NCBI GenBank assembly: GCA_018985225.1
Contig: JADGIF010000007.1
Location: 1 to 47,770, forward strand
Direction: 5' to 3'
DNA: 47,770 nt
From: Amoeboradix gromovi
Lineage: Eukaryota; Sanchytriomycota; Sanchytriomycetes; Sanchytriales; Sanchytriaceae
The notes beneath the pieces are model-generated. The model was given only the letters and a program-made list of their open reading frames with translations. It did no database searches and had not been told where the DNA came from. Positions 30,637 to 40,700 of this stretch are shown in pieces. The position numbers and the translations under genes are program-made. Numbering within the stretch: position 1 is the first letter of the stretch; each line of letters opens with the position of its first letter.

Positions 30637-32974
30637 ATGAATTTTGAATTCAGAAATAGATCTGCAGGTAGGAAACTAGAAGAACAATACATTGACGTTC
30701 ATGATTATAAAAGAGAAGATTTATTAGAAGCACCTTTGATTCAAAAATATGCCCATGTGGAGGAATATGATAAAGAATTTTATCACAATTTATTCTGGGT
30801 TGGTCTTTACACTGTTCTTGGTGTAATTACTAGAATGTATAACATAAGCGTATCCAATAGGGTTACATGGGATGAAGCTCATTTTGGTAAATTCGGTTCG
30901 TACTACCTCGGTCAATCATTTTATTTCGACGTCCATCCACCTCTTGGAAAGATGCTCGTGGCTCTGGGCATGCTTTTAAGTGGCTATACGGGGGGCTTCG
31001 GATTTGAGAGCGGTCATGAATACGGTGATGTGAATTATGTGGGCATGCGCATATTTTGTGCTATATTTGGCAGTTTACTAGTCCCTTTGACATATTTAAT
31101 CGCCAAGGAACTACCTATAACCACATTTAGCAAACATCTAACCACGTGGCTGGTGTTATTTGAGGTTGGATTAAATGTGATTACAAGATTTATTTTATTG
31201 GATCCTTTCCTGTTGTTCTTTACGGCAACCAGCTTGTATTGTTTTGTGAAAACTTTAAAGTATCCACTTGGAATAGACAAATTTGTCTGGATGACTCTGC
31301 TTGGCATTTCTCTTGGCTGTGTTGCTAGTATTAAGTGGGTAGGATTTTTCTTTATTGCTCTAGTGGGGTTCAATACAATTTATGAACTCTGGGAGCATTG
31401 GGGTGATCTAAATCTTCCACTACCAACTTATGGCTTGCACTGGGCTAGTAGGATAATATCTTTAATTTTTGTACCCATAACCGTGTATGTCATTATGTAT
31501 GTTATTCATTTTACCATTCTAACTAATTCTGGAAATGGTGATAGCCACATGTCTTCTTTATTTCAGGCTTCCCTTAAGGGCACTGATCTTAATCGTAATC
31601 CACTCTACATCGTTTATGGCTCTACTATAACTGTTAAGAATACAGCTTATAGTGGTGGTCTGCTCCATAGTCATCCACATAGTTATCCACAAGGCAGTAA
31701 ACAGCAGCAAATAACTGCATATCATTTCAGGGATGATAATAACCAATGGACTCTTTTTCCTGCCAAGCATGGCTCCTTTGTGCCCATATACAAGTCCGAT
31801 GAATCAACGGAATATAACGAGCAACTCAAGCAGTCTCTGACTTACCTTCGCCATTTGGATGAAGTACGGTTAGTGCATAAGTCGACAGATCGTAATTTGC
31901 ACTCGCATCCAGTTAGTGCTCATGTAAGCAAACATGCTTGGGAAGTGAGTGCGTATGGAAACAATACTTTTGGGGATTCAAATGATGTTTGGGTGTTTGA
32001 GATTGTGCAAGAAACCAAGCCAAACGGAGACATAGATTTTAATGAAATGGATGCAGACTATCCTTTAATAGGAGACCCGGTAAAACCTGCATTAAAAGAA
32101 TTAAATCGTAAAATAAAGGCTTTAACAACTCAATTTAGACTGAGACACAAGAACAGCGGTTGTTATCTAGCTACACATCCTAAAGCATACCCAGAATGGG
32201 GATTCAAACAGCATGAGGTTATGTGCTTGCGGGAAACCCAGTTAAGTTCAAAAGTCATATGGAATATAGAGCACCACTATAATGACCTGTTACAGCCAGG
32301 TACACCTAGAAACTACAAAACATCGATGTGGAGAGATATAATACATCACAACGTAGCACAGTGGGCTAGTAACAATGCTCTGGTAGCTGATCCAGATAAA
32401 GAATGGGATGGGCTAACAAGCAATGCTGACGACTGGCCATTGATGAAGAGAGGAATAAGAATGTGTGGATGGGAAGATGACAAATACAAGTATTACATGT
32501 TTGGGAATCCCCTTGTTTGGATACCATCATTTTTAGCCATTGTGGCGTATGTGGTCACCTTTGGATATTATTTGTTGTTGAGGAAAAGGAGACTGGTTTA
32601 TTGGACTAACGGTAACAAATTTTAACGTAGAAGAATGGCTTAACTTCACAATATTCGGCAGAGTATTTGTGTGCGGATATATACTGCATTACTTGCCATT
32701 CTTTTTGATGGGAAGGGTGCTATACTTGCACCACTACTACCCGTCACTTTACTTTAGTATATTTGTAAACGTGTACATGTTAGACTTCTACTTCTTACAG
32801 CAGGAAGGAATAAAGAAGATTGCAGGATATTTAATAGTAGGAGCATATGCAGCAAGCGTATTGATAGGATTTTATTTGTTTTCTCCATTAGCGTTTGGAT
32901 TTAATTACCCGAGTTCAGACTTGTCTAGTTTGAATTGGATCAGTACTTGGCATTTTGCAAAAGAGGCTAAATAG
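30637..32974 (+). CDS. Protein O-mannosyltransferase, Pmt2 type, two exons
   Basis: Exons 30637-32611 and 32631-32974 encode 772 residues. The enzyme moves mannose from dolichyl-phosphate-mannose to Ser/Thr of secretory proteins in the ER membrane; Pmt2 proteins work as heterodimers with Pmt1. Visible: the catalytic D79-E80 in WDEAHFGKFGSYYL, FDVHPPLGKMLVAL from D98, and several lumenal and membrane helices. Three MIR-type repeats follow (about 320-510; LLHSHPHSYPQGSKQQQITA, LHSHPVSAHVSKHAWEVSAY). A C-terminal helix bundle carries HYLPFFLMGR and YLHHYYPSLYF. DEAHFGKFGSYYL and DVHPPLGKML are typical of Pmt2 rather than Pmt4. Unspliced, the frame stops 40 bases before the conserved C-terminal block; removing 19 nt joins them. 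The GTG upstream is not used; I take the first ATG. AATAAA occurs just after the stop. Confidence 0.93.
32612..32630 (+). other. 19-nt mini-intron in PMT2
   Basis: Sequence GTAACAAATTTTAACGTAG. Splicing gives ...TNEEWLNFTIFGRVFVCG followed by the conserved HYLPF block, so both sides belong to one protein. Phase 1. Retention reads TNGNKF and stops at the TAA of the branch-like TTAAC. Confidence 0.9.
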
Positions 32975-33122
32975 TACAAATAAATAAAACTACACTGTAT
33001 TTGAGTTGAAATTCCTCATGTTAAAATTATGGTATATTTATTTTGTTTGTTTACACAAGTATAACTTACTGGTATCAAGGTATTCAGTACTGGATATAAA
33101 CATCCAGACATTCGTTAGGTAT

Positions 33123-33518
33123 TTAATCTTCCTCGCCTTGGTATGATGGACAGCTCTTCAAGTGCCGTTGCAGTAAATCCTTTCGACCTTTTGTTTTCAA
33201 AAGTTTACCACAATATTGACATGGCTCTGGGGAAGAGTGTACATTCCGAACATGCCTATTCCTTTCAAAAGCAGTTTTAAACTTACGCGGACAGGAGTCA
33301 AATGTACATTTATAAAAATACTCACTGTCTGTGTCTAAAGGTTCATCTGATTTAACCGCTTCGTGAATATCGTATGCAAGCGGATGTATAAGTGTCTCAT
33401 TATCTGAAGTACTTACTACAGTTCCACCTGACGATCTTCTAAAAACTGCCTTTGATTTGGGAGAAAACAAATCTAATTCAACAGGAATTGAAGGATTGTC
33501 CGATTTATTTGGATTCAT
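33123..33518 (-). CDS. Small two-finger zinc protein, paralogue of the 4.9 kb gene
   Basis: A 131-residue protein from the first ATG. The N-terminal half is polar. The C-terminal half has a C2H2 finger with a longer first loop (C-x4-C, CTFDSC ... FKTAFERNRHVRNVHS), then a C2HC module (PCQYCGKLLKTKGRKDLLQR, HLKSCPS). It shares the order of zinc ligands, the PCQYCG box and LQRHL-CPS with the longer gene at 4.9 kb, together with an HPLAYDI segment upstream. A nuclear DNA-binding role is likely but the target is unknown. It is tail-to-tail with PMT2. Confidence 0.78.
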   Translation of the reverse strand: MNPNKSDNPSIPVELDLFSPKSKAVFRRSSGGTVVSTSDNETLIHPLAYDIHEAVKSDEPLDTDSEYFYKCTFDSCPRKFKTAFERNRHVRNVHSSPEPCQYCGKLLKTKGRKDLLQRHLKSCPSYQGEED

Positions 33519-33979
33519 GCTGGCCGGGGTATATAACGACAAGTGGATATTTCATGGATTTCTTTATATACAGTAGTAGACTTACTTGATTGGTAGTGAC
33601 GAAACCAGTTATGGTTGATTTGACGGAATGCATAGCCATTTCGAATGATGGCTATATATGCCAATTATGTATTTATTGTTAATTTCACCCGCAGCATGAC
33701 GCATTTGCAACCTATCTCTAAATGGCATGCTTTGATAGCACAAATTTCCAAGGTTAGTTTGGCTCAAAATGAAGATGCCGGTCTGAAACTAGTGGAGTTC
33801 ATACAAGTTTCACTCTTGATTAAACTAAAAACAAAATTTAATTTGAGAAACAAGTAAGATCGTTACAGTTGAATGAACATGGTCGCTATAGTTGCGCAAA
33901 AAAGCTTACTAGCAGTATCCCACACAAGATAAACTTTTCGTAAAATGAGGACGAGGACAAAATAAAGCAAATAATGTAA
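33519..33979. other. Intergenic stretch
   Basis: Contains the upstream region of the zinc protein and the 3' flank of the kinase. A plus-strand open frame at 33645-33857 has no motif and is not supported. Confidence 0.4.
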
Positions 33980-35252
33980 TTAATCCTCTTCATTTATTAC
34001 ATCCACAATAGAGGTCTTTTGAATAACTTGCGAGTCTTCTATGATCGAGGTTTTTGACGATTGATTTGAGGACGATGTGCTAAAAAATGTTTTATACTTT
34101 TCTTTCGGCGACATCAGCTTAGTTTCGTCGTCATTAAGCTGTTTCTCTTGCAATAAGTAGGCTGCAGTGAATATTCTACTGGGCCTTGATGCCCTTTCAG
34201 TAGGGTCAGCATTAAGTAATTGCCTTGCGGATTCTATAGCTTTTAAATCTATTAGACTTCTTTTATAGCTTAAAATTGACATATTATCTGCAAGCATCCA
34301 TGGATGAGTTACTATTTCTGATGTGCTAATCCTCAATTCTGGATCTTTCGTTAAAGCTTTGCGTATCAAATCCTGACACTCGTTGCTTAAATCATTAGGC
34401 ATATCAAACTGTGAATTCATAATCTTTTCGTAAATCTTAAATGGTTCGCCTTGAAATGGAGCCTTTCCTGTCACCATAACAAATAAAATACATCCTAAAG
34501 ACCACACATCTACTTTCGTGCCATCATACTCTTGACAATTAAGTATTTCTGGAGCGGCGTATTCTGGCGACCCTACAAATGTTTTTAATTTCTTAGAATT
34601 TTTAGAGACACCTGCAAAACCAAAATCGATTAGTTTGACGTTTCCACGTTTATCAACCATTATGTTCTCGGGCTTGATATCACTAAGTTAATGAGTTGTA
34701 CCGATGAACTATATTTTTAGAGTGACAGTAGCCGATGATGTCTACGATTGTTCGAAAGTAGTACTTAGCCAGTTCTTCCGGCAACTTGCCGTTATGTTTA
34801 ATAAAATCAAATAAGTCTTTTTCTGCTAAAGGAAAGATTAGCCAAATTTCATTGTTGTTAAATAGCACATCCAATAGCGGTAAAACTGAGGAGTGCGTAC
34901 TTATAGCACTTAATATTGTAATTTCTTGACACAGTCTGTTATTGTCTTGTTTGTTTCTAATAAGCTGTTTGCAGGCTATAGTTTGGTTTGTCTTAAGGTG
35001 AATCCCTTGGCGCACTTGAGCGAACCCACCTTTTCCCAATAGTTCTAATATTTTATACTCTTTTGAAGGTAACCTTGTACCTATTTCTTTTAACAGATTG
35101 TTGAGATCTGTCTCATTATAGCATTGCTCGCTCAAGTCATCAGAGCTATTGAATTCAAACATTTCAAACTCAAATAAAATGACCTCTGAAGAGCTGAGCC
35201 ACTTTTGAAAATAAAAACCAGGCGAAAGCGCGCTAGTATGCAGGAACTCCAT
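33980..35252 (-). CDS. Ser/Thr protein kinase, CAMK/CAMKL-like, two exons
   Basis: Exon 1 is 35252-34702 and exon 2 is 34682-33980, giving 417 residues. The kinase domain spans about 67-325: glycine loop GKGGFAQV, ATP-binding Lys in IACKQL, catalytic loop HRDIKPEN, DFGFAG, activation segment ending SPEYAAPEI, DVWSLGCILFVMVTGKAPF and a final HPWML. The intron falls inside the HRD codon series; splicing restores HRDIKPEN exactly. The sequence pattern fits the Snf1/AMPK-like part of the CAMK group. The C-terminal 90 residues are Ser/Thr-rich and regulatory in appearance. Two possible starts exist, 30 codons apart; the upstream ATG is used here. Substrates are unknown. Confidence 0.9.
34683..34701 (-). 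other. 19-nt mini-intron in the kinase gene
   Basis: Minus-strand sequence GTACAACTCATTAACTTAG. The junction CG|T makes the Arg of HRD; unspliced, the frame reads HRYNSLT and stops at the intron's terminal TAG. Phase 2. Confidence 0.92.
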
Positions 35253-35821
35253 TTATCATGCAAGTCATCTGTACTTAACTTCGTATATAGGACATCAATG
35301 GTCACTTAATAGATGTCTAAAACCATGTAAAAAAATAAACGATAAATGTTTTGTCAGACTACTGCGCTACCTCAAAAATCGGCAGAAATGATACCAATAT
35401 CAAAAAAGGTGGATCAGGTATATAGAGGAACTGATTCAGGAGAGATGCTGTCTAAATTTATGAAATTCGATGAAAGGGGGGGGTGATAGATAGTCGTTTA
35501 TTATAATTGTGGCAGATGTAAAAACAAGAGAAAGGCTCATTAAATTATCCTAAAGAGAAACTTGTGCATGTTCTTGGGAGATTAGCATTACGTATCCCTG
35601 TACTAGAACATTTAGAGAATGCTTTAGCTGTCATGAGAACAAAGGCCCTCGCTGAAAGAATAGGGATGGTGAAAAATGGTCGCCTAAATCACATGCTGTA
35701 AAATATGTGACAATTTCGCTTGACCAGCGCTGCTTTTTCAAGTTATTTGTTTATGAAATAGTCTGGTTTTCACAGAGGTGTCCCGTATCCATATTTCTCC
35801 TACGAAACATTTTGGAAGCAA
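35253..35821. other. Intergenic stretch with a coding-like fragment
   Basis: At 35522-35701 a 59-codon frame without an upstream ATG reads KEKLVHVLGRL, then IPVLEHLENALAVMRTKALA and ERIGMVKNGRLNHML before a stop. It looks coding but I recognise no family; it may be a gene fragment. A run of nine G sits at about 35475. The rest should hold the divergent promoters of the kinase and Scd6 genes. Confidence 0.35.
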
Positions 35822-36586
35822 ATGGAATCTTTCAAAGGTCTTACAATTGAGCTAATCAGTAAAGCAGATATCAAATATAAAGGCATATTGCACGAAATTG
35901 ATCCTGCAAATAGCGAAATTACACTTACTAAAGTAAAATGTCTGGGAAGTGAATCTAAAGGAATAAATGCAAGTGCAAGAATATTTGATAGTATTAGATT
36001 CAAAAGTAGCGATATTAAGGATTTGGTGATTGACGAGAAGGTAGAACAGCAGCAAGTCCAAAAAGTTGAGAAAGACGTTGGAAATGTTCAGCATAAATCC
36101 AAAGTAACTGAATACTCTGGCGATGAAGAGAAGCATTTTGAAAGCAAAACCAAGGGTAAGCCTAGAAGCCCTAACCGAAATAATCACTCCGTAGAAAGCA
36201 GTGAGGTTAAAGAGCAATTGCTAGAAGACAATCGAAGCAATAATCGCACTAGATCATTTAGAGCTAGATATAGAGGCAGAGGCCGTGGAAGAGCCCAAAA
36301 GCAACATATCCCGAAAGAAGATTTTGATTTTGCCACAAATATTGACAAGTTTCAGAAATTAAATCTTGAGGAAAAAACTGAAGACAAGGTAGAGAAAGCT
36401 TACGATAAGGAATCTTCGTTTTTTGATAGTCTTTCTAATGAGCGCACTACCATCAATAGACATGATGAGCGACAAATGAATATGGAGACATTTGGAACTA
36501 ACAAGGTTTATAGACCTCGAAGAAGAGGAAACCGAAGAGGAAATGATCGCTTTAGAGGTGGCGAATCAAAAATGGATGAAAAATAA
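35822..36586 (+). CDS. Scd6/LSM14 (RAP55) family mRNA-repressor protein
   Basis: A 254-residue protein of the P-body family that binds mRNA and eIF4G or decapping factors and represses translation. All family parts are present in order. The LSM14-type Sm-like domain is at about 1-72 (IELISKADIKYKGILHEID ... SSDIKDLVI). An RGG-like stretch with RGRGRGRAQ lies at about 145-160, and the FDF motif (EDFDFATNIDKFQK) at about 166-178. The FFD box (YDKESSFFDSLS) is at about 194-205, the TFG box (ETFG) at 222-225, and a final RRRGNRRGNDRFRGG. No intron. The next gene begins 78 bases after the stop. Confidence 0.92.
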   Translation: MESFKGLTIELISKADIKYKGILHEIDPANSEITLTKVKCLGSESKGINASARIFDSIRFKSSDIKDLVIDEKVEQQQVQKVEKDVGNVQHKSKVTEYSGDEEKHFESKTKGKPRSPNRNNHSVESSEVKEQLLEDNRSNNRTRSFRARYRGRGRGRAQKQHIPKEDFDFATNIDKFQKLNLEEKTEDKVEKAYDKESSFFDSLSNERTTINRHDERQMNMETFGTNKVYRPRRRGNRRGNDRFRGGESKMDEK

Positions 36587-36664
36587 ATATCTATAATACT
36601 TTCAAGTTTAAATTTTGATTAAAATAAATTTACAAGACTTGACACGTTGAGGCTTTTGTTATCG

Positions 36665-37669
36665 ATGTTTTTGATATCAAAATTGGAAATTTCACTAGTG
36701 CATAAGGGAATATTACAAATAGCAGCTAGTGCATTGTTTACGGTGCTGATGGGAGTATTTGTAAAGCTTCTGAATCATAAAATACCCAACTCTAACTTGC
36801 TAGTCTATAGAGCATTAATACAAGGGATATACTGCTGCATAATTGCAAAGCTGGAAAAGGTAAATTTGATGGGATTAAGAATTCATCGTCAGCTGTTAAT
36901 TTCTCGTGGAGTTCTAGGGGGCTTGCAAATTTACTTCTATTTTTTTTCCATTCAATATTTACCCTTGGCTATGGCAACAGCACTATTTATGACTACTCCA
37001 ATTTACACATTATTCTTGTCTGCGTTGTTTTTAAATGAAAAAATCACTAAACGAAAAAGCCTGGCTGTGCTTATCTCCATCTTCGGTATCGTATTGGTAT
37101 CACATCCTTCCACTTGGGCCTCCAATCCAGAGGACTTTTATGGCTCATTGTATGCAATAGGTGAAGCTGTAGCCACAGCATTCATAATAATAATTATTAA
37201 AAAAATCGGAACTGTTCATTATACAGTCTTGGTGTTTTATTTAACCATTTTTATGTTGTTTTTGGGTCTGTTTATGGCTCTAAATACTGGGTTTTCCGTA
37301 ATAACCGGATACCAATTTTTCCTGATATTTATGATGGGAACTTGTGCTTTTATTGGTCAAAGCCTACTAAATGACGGTGTTCAAAAGGTTACTAGTGTTA
37401 CTAGTATGACAGTTCGCAGTCTAGATGTGGTATTTGCGTTTGCATTTGGAATCATACTTGGGGACCCTATCTCATTAATTGGTATGATTGGATCCGGTCT
37501 GGTACTGTTTGGTAGCTACTTGGTAGCTAGTGCACAACATCCTGTATCTAATTTACCGTCAAATCAGATTTATTATGAAATGAAAAATGAACCTGCAGAG
37601 GATATTGTAATTAAAAGTTCAGCTTCAATCGAGCTTTCGAACGAGCACAAAGCTATCATGCACCAGTAA
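36665..37669 (+). CDS. DMT-superfamily (EamA) transporter
   Basis: A 334-residue polytopic membrane protein with about ten helices in two repeated halves, as in the drug/metabolite transporter superfamily. The first half carries PLAMATALFMTTPIYTLFLS and ALFLNEKIT at the usual place; the second half carries VTSMTVRSLDVVFAFAFGII and LGDPIS. Substrate cannot be read from sequence; related eukaryotic members (SLC35G-like) are poorly characterised. The first ATG is used; the frame is open upstream to a TTG. It sits between Scd6 (78 bases) and myosin V (79 bases), a spacing tight enough that promoters must be very short. Confidence 0.85.
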   Translation: MFLISKLEISLVHKGILQIAASALFTVLMGVFVKLLNHKIPNSNLLVYRALIQGIYCCIIAKLEKVNLMGLRIHRQLLISRGVLGGLQIYFYFFSIQYLPLAMATALFMTTPIYTLFLSALFLNEKITKRKSLAVLISIFGIVLVSHPSTWASNPEDFYGSLYAIGEAVATAFIIIIIKKIGTVHYTVLVFYLTIFMLFLGLFMALNTGFSVITGYQFFLIFMMGTCAFIGQSLLNDGVQKVTSVTSMTVRSLDVVFAFAFGIILGDPISLIGMIGSGLVLFGSYLVASAQHPVSNLPSNQIYYEMKNEPAEDIVIKSSASIELSNEHKAIMHQ

Positions 37670-37748
37670 GTAAATATGATGTTGTATATCCATAGCTTTT
37701 GGTGTTTATTTTTTCGTCTCTTTCTCCTAGGTACCTAAAACATCTAAA

Positions 37749-40700
37749 ATGAATCGTCAGTCGCTTCAAGAACAAGTATGGATTACTAATAAAGATGAAG
37801 GTTATTTACTAGTAGTTATTGATAAGAAATCTGATGAAGGTGTTCACTATACTCTTCATAATAAGCAGCATTCAACAAAGGTATTTTATCCTTATAATCC
37901 CAGTTTGCTTCACACTATTAGTGACTTGTGCATGCTTTCTTACCTTCATGAACCCGCTATCTTAAATACCCTGAAGCAGCGTTATCTCCAACAGAATATT
38001 TATACTTGGTCTGGTCTTGTTTTAATCGCGATTAATCCATTTAAGCATCTTCCTATCTATGATAATAACATGATTGCGCAGTATCAGAACAGCGCTGATA
38101 ATCTGGATCCACACATATTCATGATTGCTAAAACTAGTTATACTGGTCTTAGTTTAAGCAACCAGTCAATTATCGTTAGTGGGGAGTCTGGTGCGGGGAA
38201 AACTCAGTCTGCAAAGTATCTAATGAAGTATATTACTGGCCAGAATACTTTAGAATTAAGTGATATAGAATCTGCTGTTTTAGCTACAAACCCTCTGACC
38301 GAAGCGTTTGGAAATGCTAAAACAGTTCGCAACGATAATTCTAGCAGATTCGGAAAGTATTTGGAAATGCTATTTATTCGACAAAATGATCAATACAAGA
38401 TTGTCGGAGCTAAAATGTCTACTTTTCTCTTGGAGCGTAGTAGAATCGTATACCAACCTGCTAATGAGCGTAACTATCACATCTTTTATCAATTAGTCAA
38501 AGGCTGTGCTCTTGCTGAACGTAAATCTCTTTACCTGAACAATGTTTCAGACTTGAACTACATAAAAACTTGTCCTACGATCGACAATGTTAATGACCAA
38601 CAAGAGTTCACATTGACACAGCAAGCGTTCAGTCAGATTGGGATATCAGTAGCTATGCAATGGAAGGTATTTCAAGTACTTGCAGGTATTTTGCATTTGG
38701 GAAACATAAAATTTGGCCATGTGATGAACAAGGATATTGAACTTGACGACTCTGTAGTGCTAGACGATGAAGTCAACAATAGCTGCCACTACGCATGTGA
38801 GCTATTAGGACTGGATAAAGACTTGTTTAAGCAGCACCTGACTGAGAAAACGATCCATATGAGGAGCGAAGTAATTGTGAAACCACTTTTAATACAAGAT
38901 GCAATAGTTAACAGAGACGCGGTTGCTAAATATATGTATACATACCTATTTGATTGGCTCATACTACAAATAAATCATGCTTTGATGCCAAATAAAACAG
39001 ATTCCTCATGTTTCATTGGAATTTTAGATATTTTTGGATTTGAGCATTTTAAAGTAAATTCCTTTGAGCAGTTTTGTATAAACTATGCTAATGAGAAGCT
39101 TCAGCAAGAGTTTACACAGCACGTTTTCAAGGTGGAACAGCAAAGGTATGTAGATGAAGGCATAGAATGGCAGTTTATAGATTTCCAGGATAATCAGCCA
39201 TGTATAGCACTAATAGAAGATAAATTAGGAATCTTATCAATACTGGATGAGGAGGTATTGCTGCCAGGTGGGAATGACAAAAGTTTTATTAATAAATTGT
39301 ATTCACAGTTTGCGCAAACAAGTAGATGCTTCAGTAAAGCAAAGTTTGGACAAGAATCTTTTATAATCAAGCATTATGCATATGATGTGGAATATCAAAT
39401 GGATGGATTCATAGACAAGAATAAAGATTCAATACCCGAAGAGATTAGCAATCTGTTACTTGGAAGTAAAAATGAATTGTTGATAGAAATGCTACCTACA
39501 CAGCAGAAAAAGCGATCAACACTGGGCAATACATTTAAAATGTCGTTAATTGAGTTGATGAAGACTATAAGTAGCACAGAAGTCAGCTATATTAGGTGTA
39601 TAAAACCAAACACAACCAAATCTGCATTTCATTTTGACCCACTGCTAGTTTTGAGCCAATTGAGGGCTTGTGGTGTGCTAGAAACTATAAGAATTAGCAG
39701 CGCTGGTTATCCAGGAAGAATGGCATATGACGAGTTTATAAACCGATATTATCTGTTAACCAGTTTTAAACACCGACAATTGAAGAAAAGAGAGTTGGTC
39801 TTGTTGGTATTGAAAAGTGTTTTGGATGATCCATTGAGAAGCGACAAACTGAAGGTGGACCTGTATCAATTAGGGCAAACTAAGATTTTCTTCAGAGCAG
39901 GGGAATTGGCATATTTGGAAAAATGTAGAGATAAAAGGTTAAGACAGAGTGCTATCATGATACAAAAGAATATCAGAAAGATGATTTATAGAAATAGATA
40001 TACGAAGTTGCGATCCTGTACCATCAAATGTCAATCTTACATTCGCACTTGGCTTGCTCTGCGAAGTGTTGCTGAAATAAGAAAATCGCAAGCTGCTCTA
40101 ACGATTCAAAAATATTGCAGAATGTACATTGTTCGTCATTCTTTTTTGTTAGTCAAGCAGTCTGCACTCTCTTTACAGACTCAATTTCGTGGATTCAGAG
40201 TAAGGGGTAAATTTGCAAATAAAAGAAAGGAAGCAGCAAGTATTAAAATACAGCGTGTTTATAGGGGATATCTGTCTCGCAAATCCACAAAAAGGCAGTT
40301 GAAATTAATAGTGTTCCTTCAAAGCTGCATACGACGCAAGAAGGCTTTGAAAGTTCTCAAGTCTCTTAAAATTGAAGCCAAGTCCGTTCATCATCTTCAA
40401 ACTGTGTCCTATAAACTGGAAAATAAGGTAGTGCAATTGACACTTCAAAACCAGTCCAAGGATGCTCTCATTAAGGAACTTGAAGGTAAATTACAAATTT
40501 GCGAACAAAATATGCTGCAATGGAAAGAAAAATGTATGAAACTAGAGACCAGCACTAAGACTACATCTAACAGCAAAGTCAAAATTAACAACACTCGTCT
40601 AATTGAAGTAGAACAAAAATGTAAGACTTTGACCACAAGTGCTGCGGAATATTTGAGCAAACTGAGTCTAGTTGAGAATGAGTACAAAGCCATGAAAGAT

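Noticed and set aside
30616-32625. PMT2 as a truncated pseudogene with a separate downstream ORF.
   Set aside because: Removing the 19-nt intron gives one continuous full-length enzyme, and the same intron type recurs in two other conserved genes.
34683-35252. Kinase N-terminal half as a separate or broken gene ending HRYNSLT.
   Set aside because: Splicing 19 nt restores HRDIKPEN exactly; the stop lies inside the intron.
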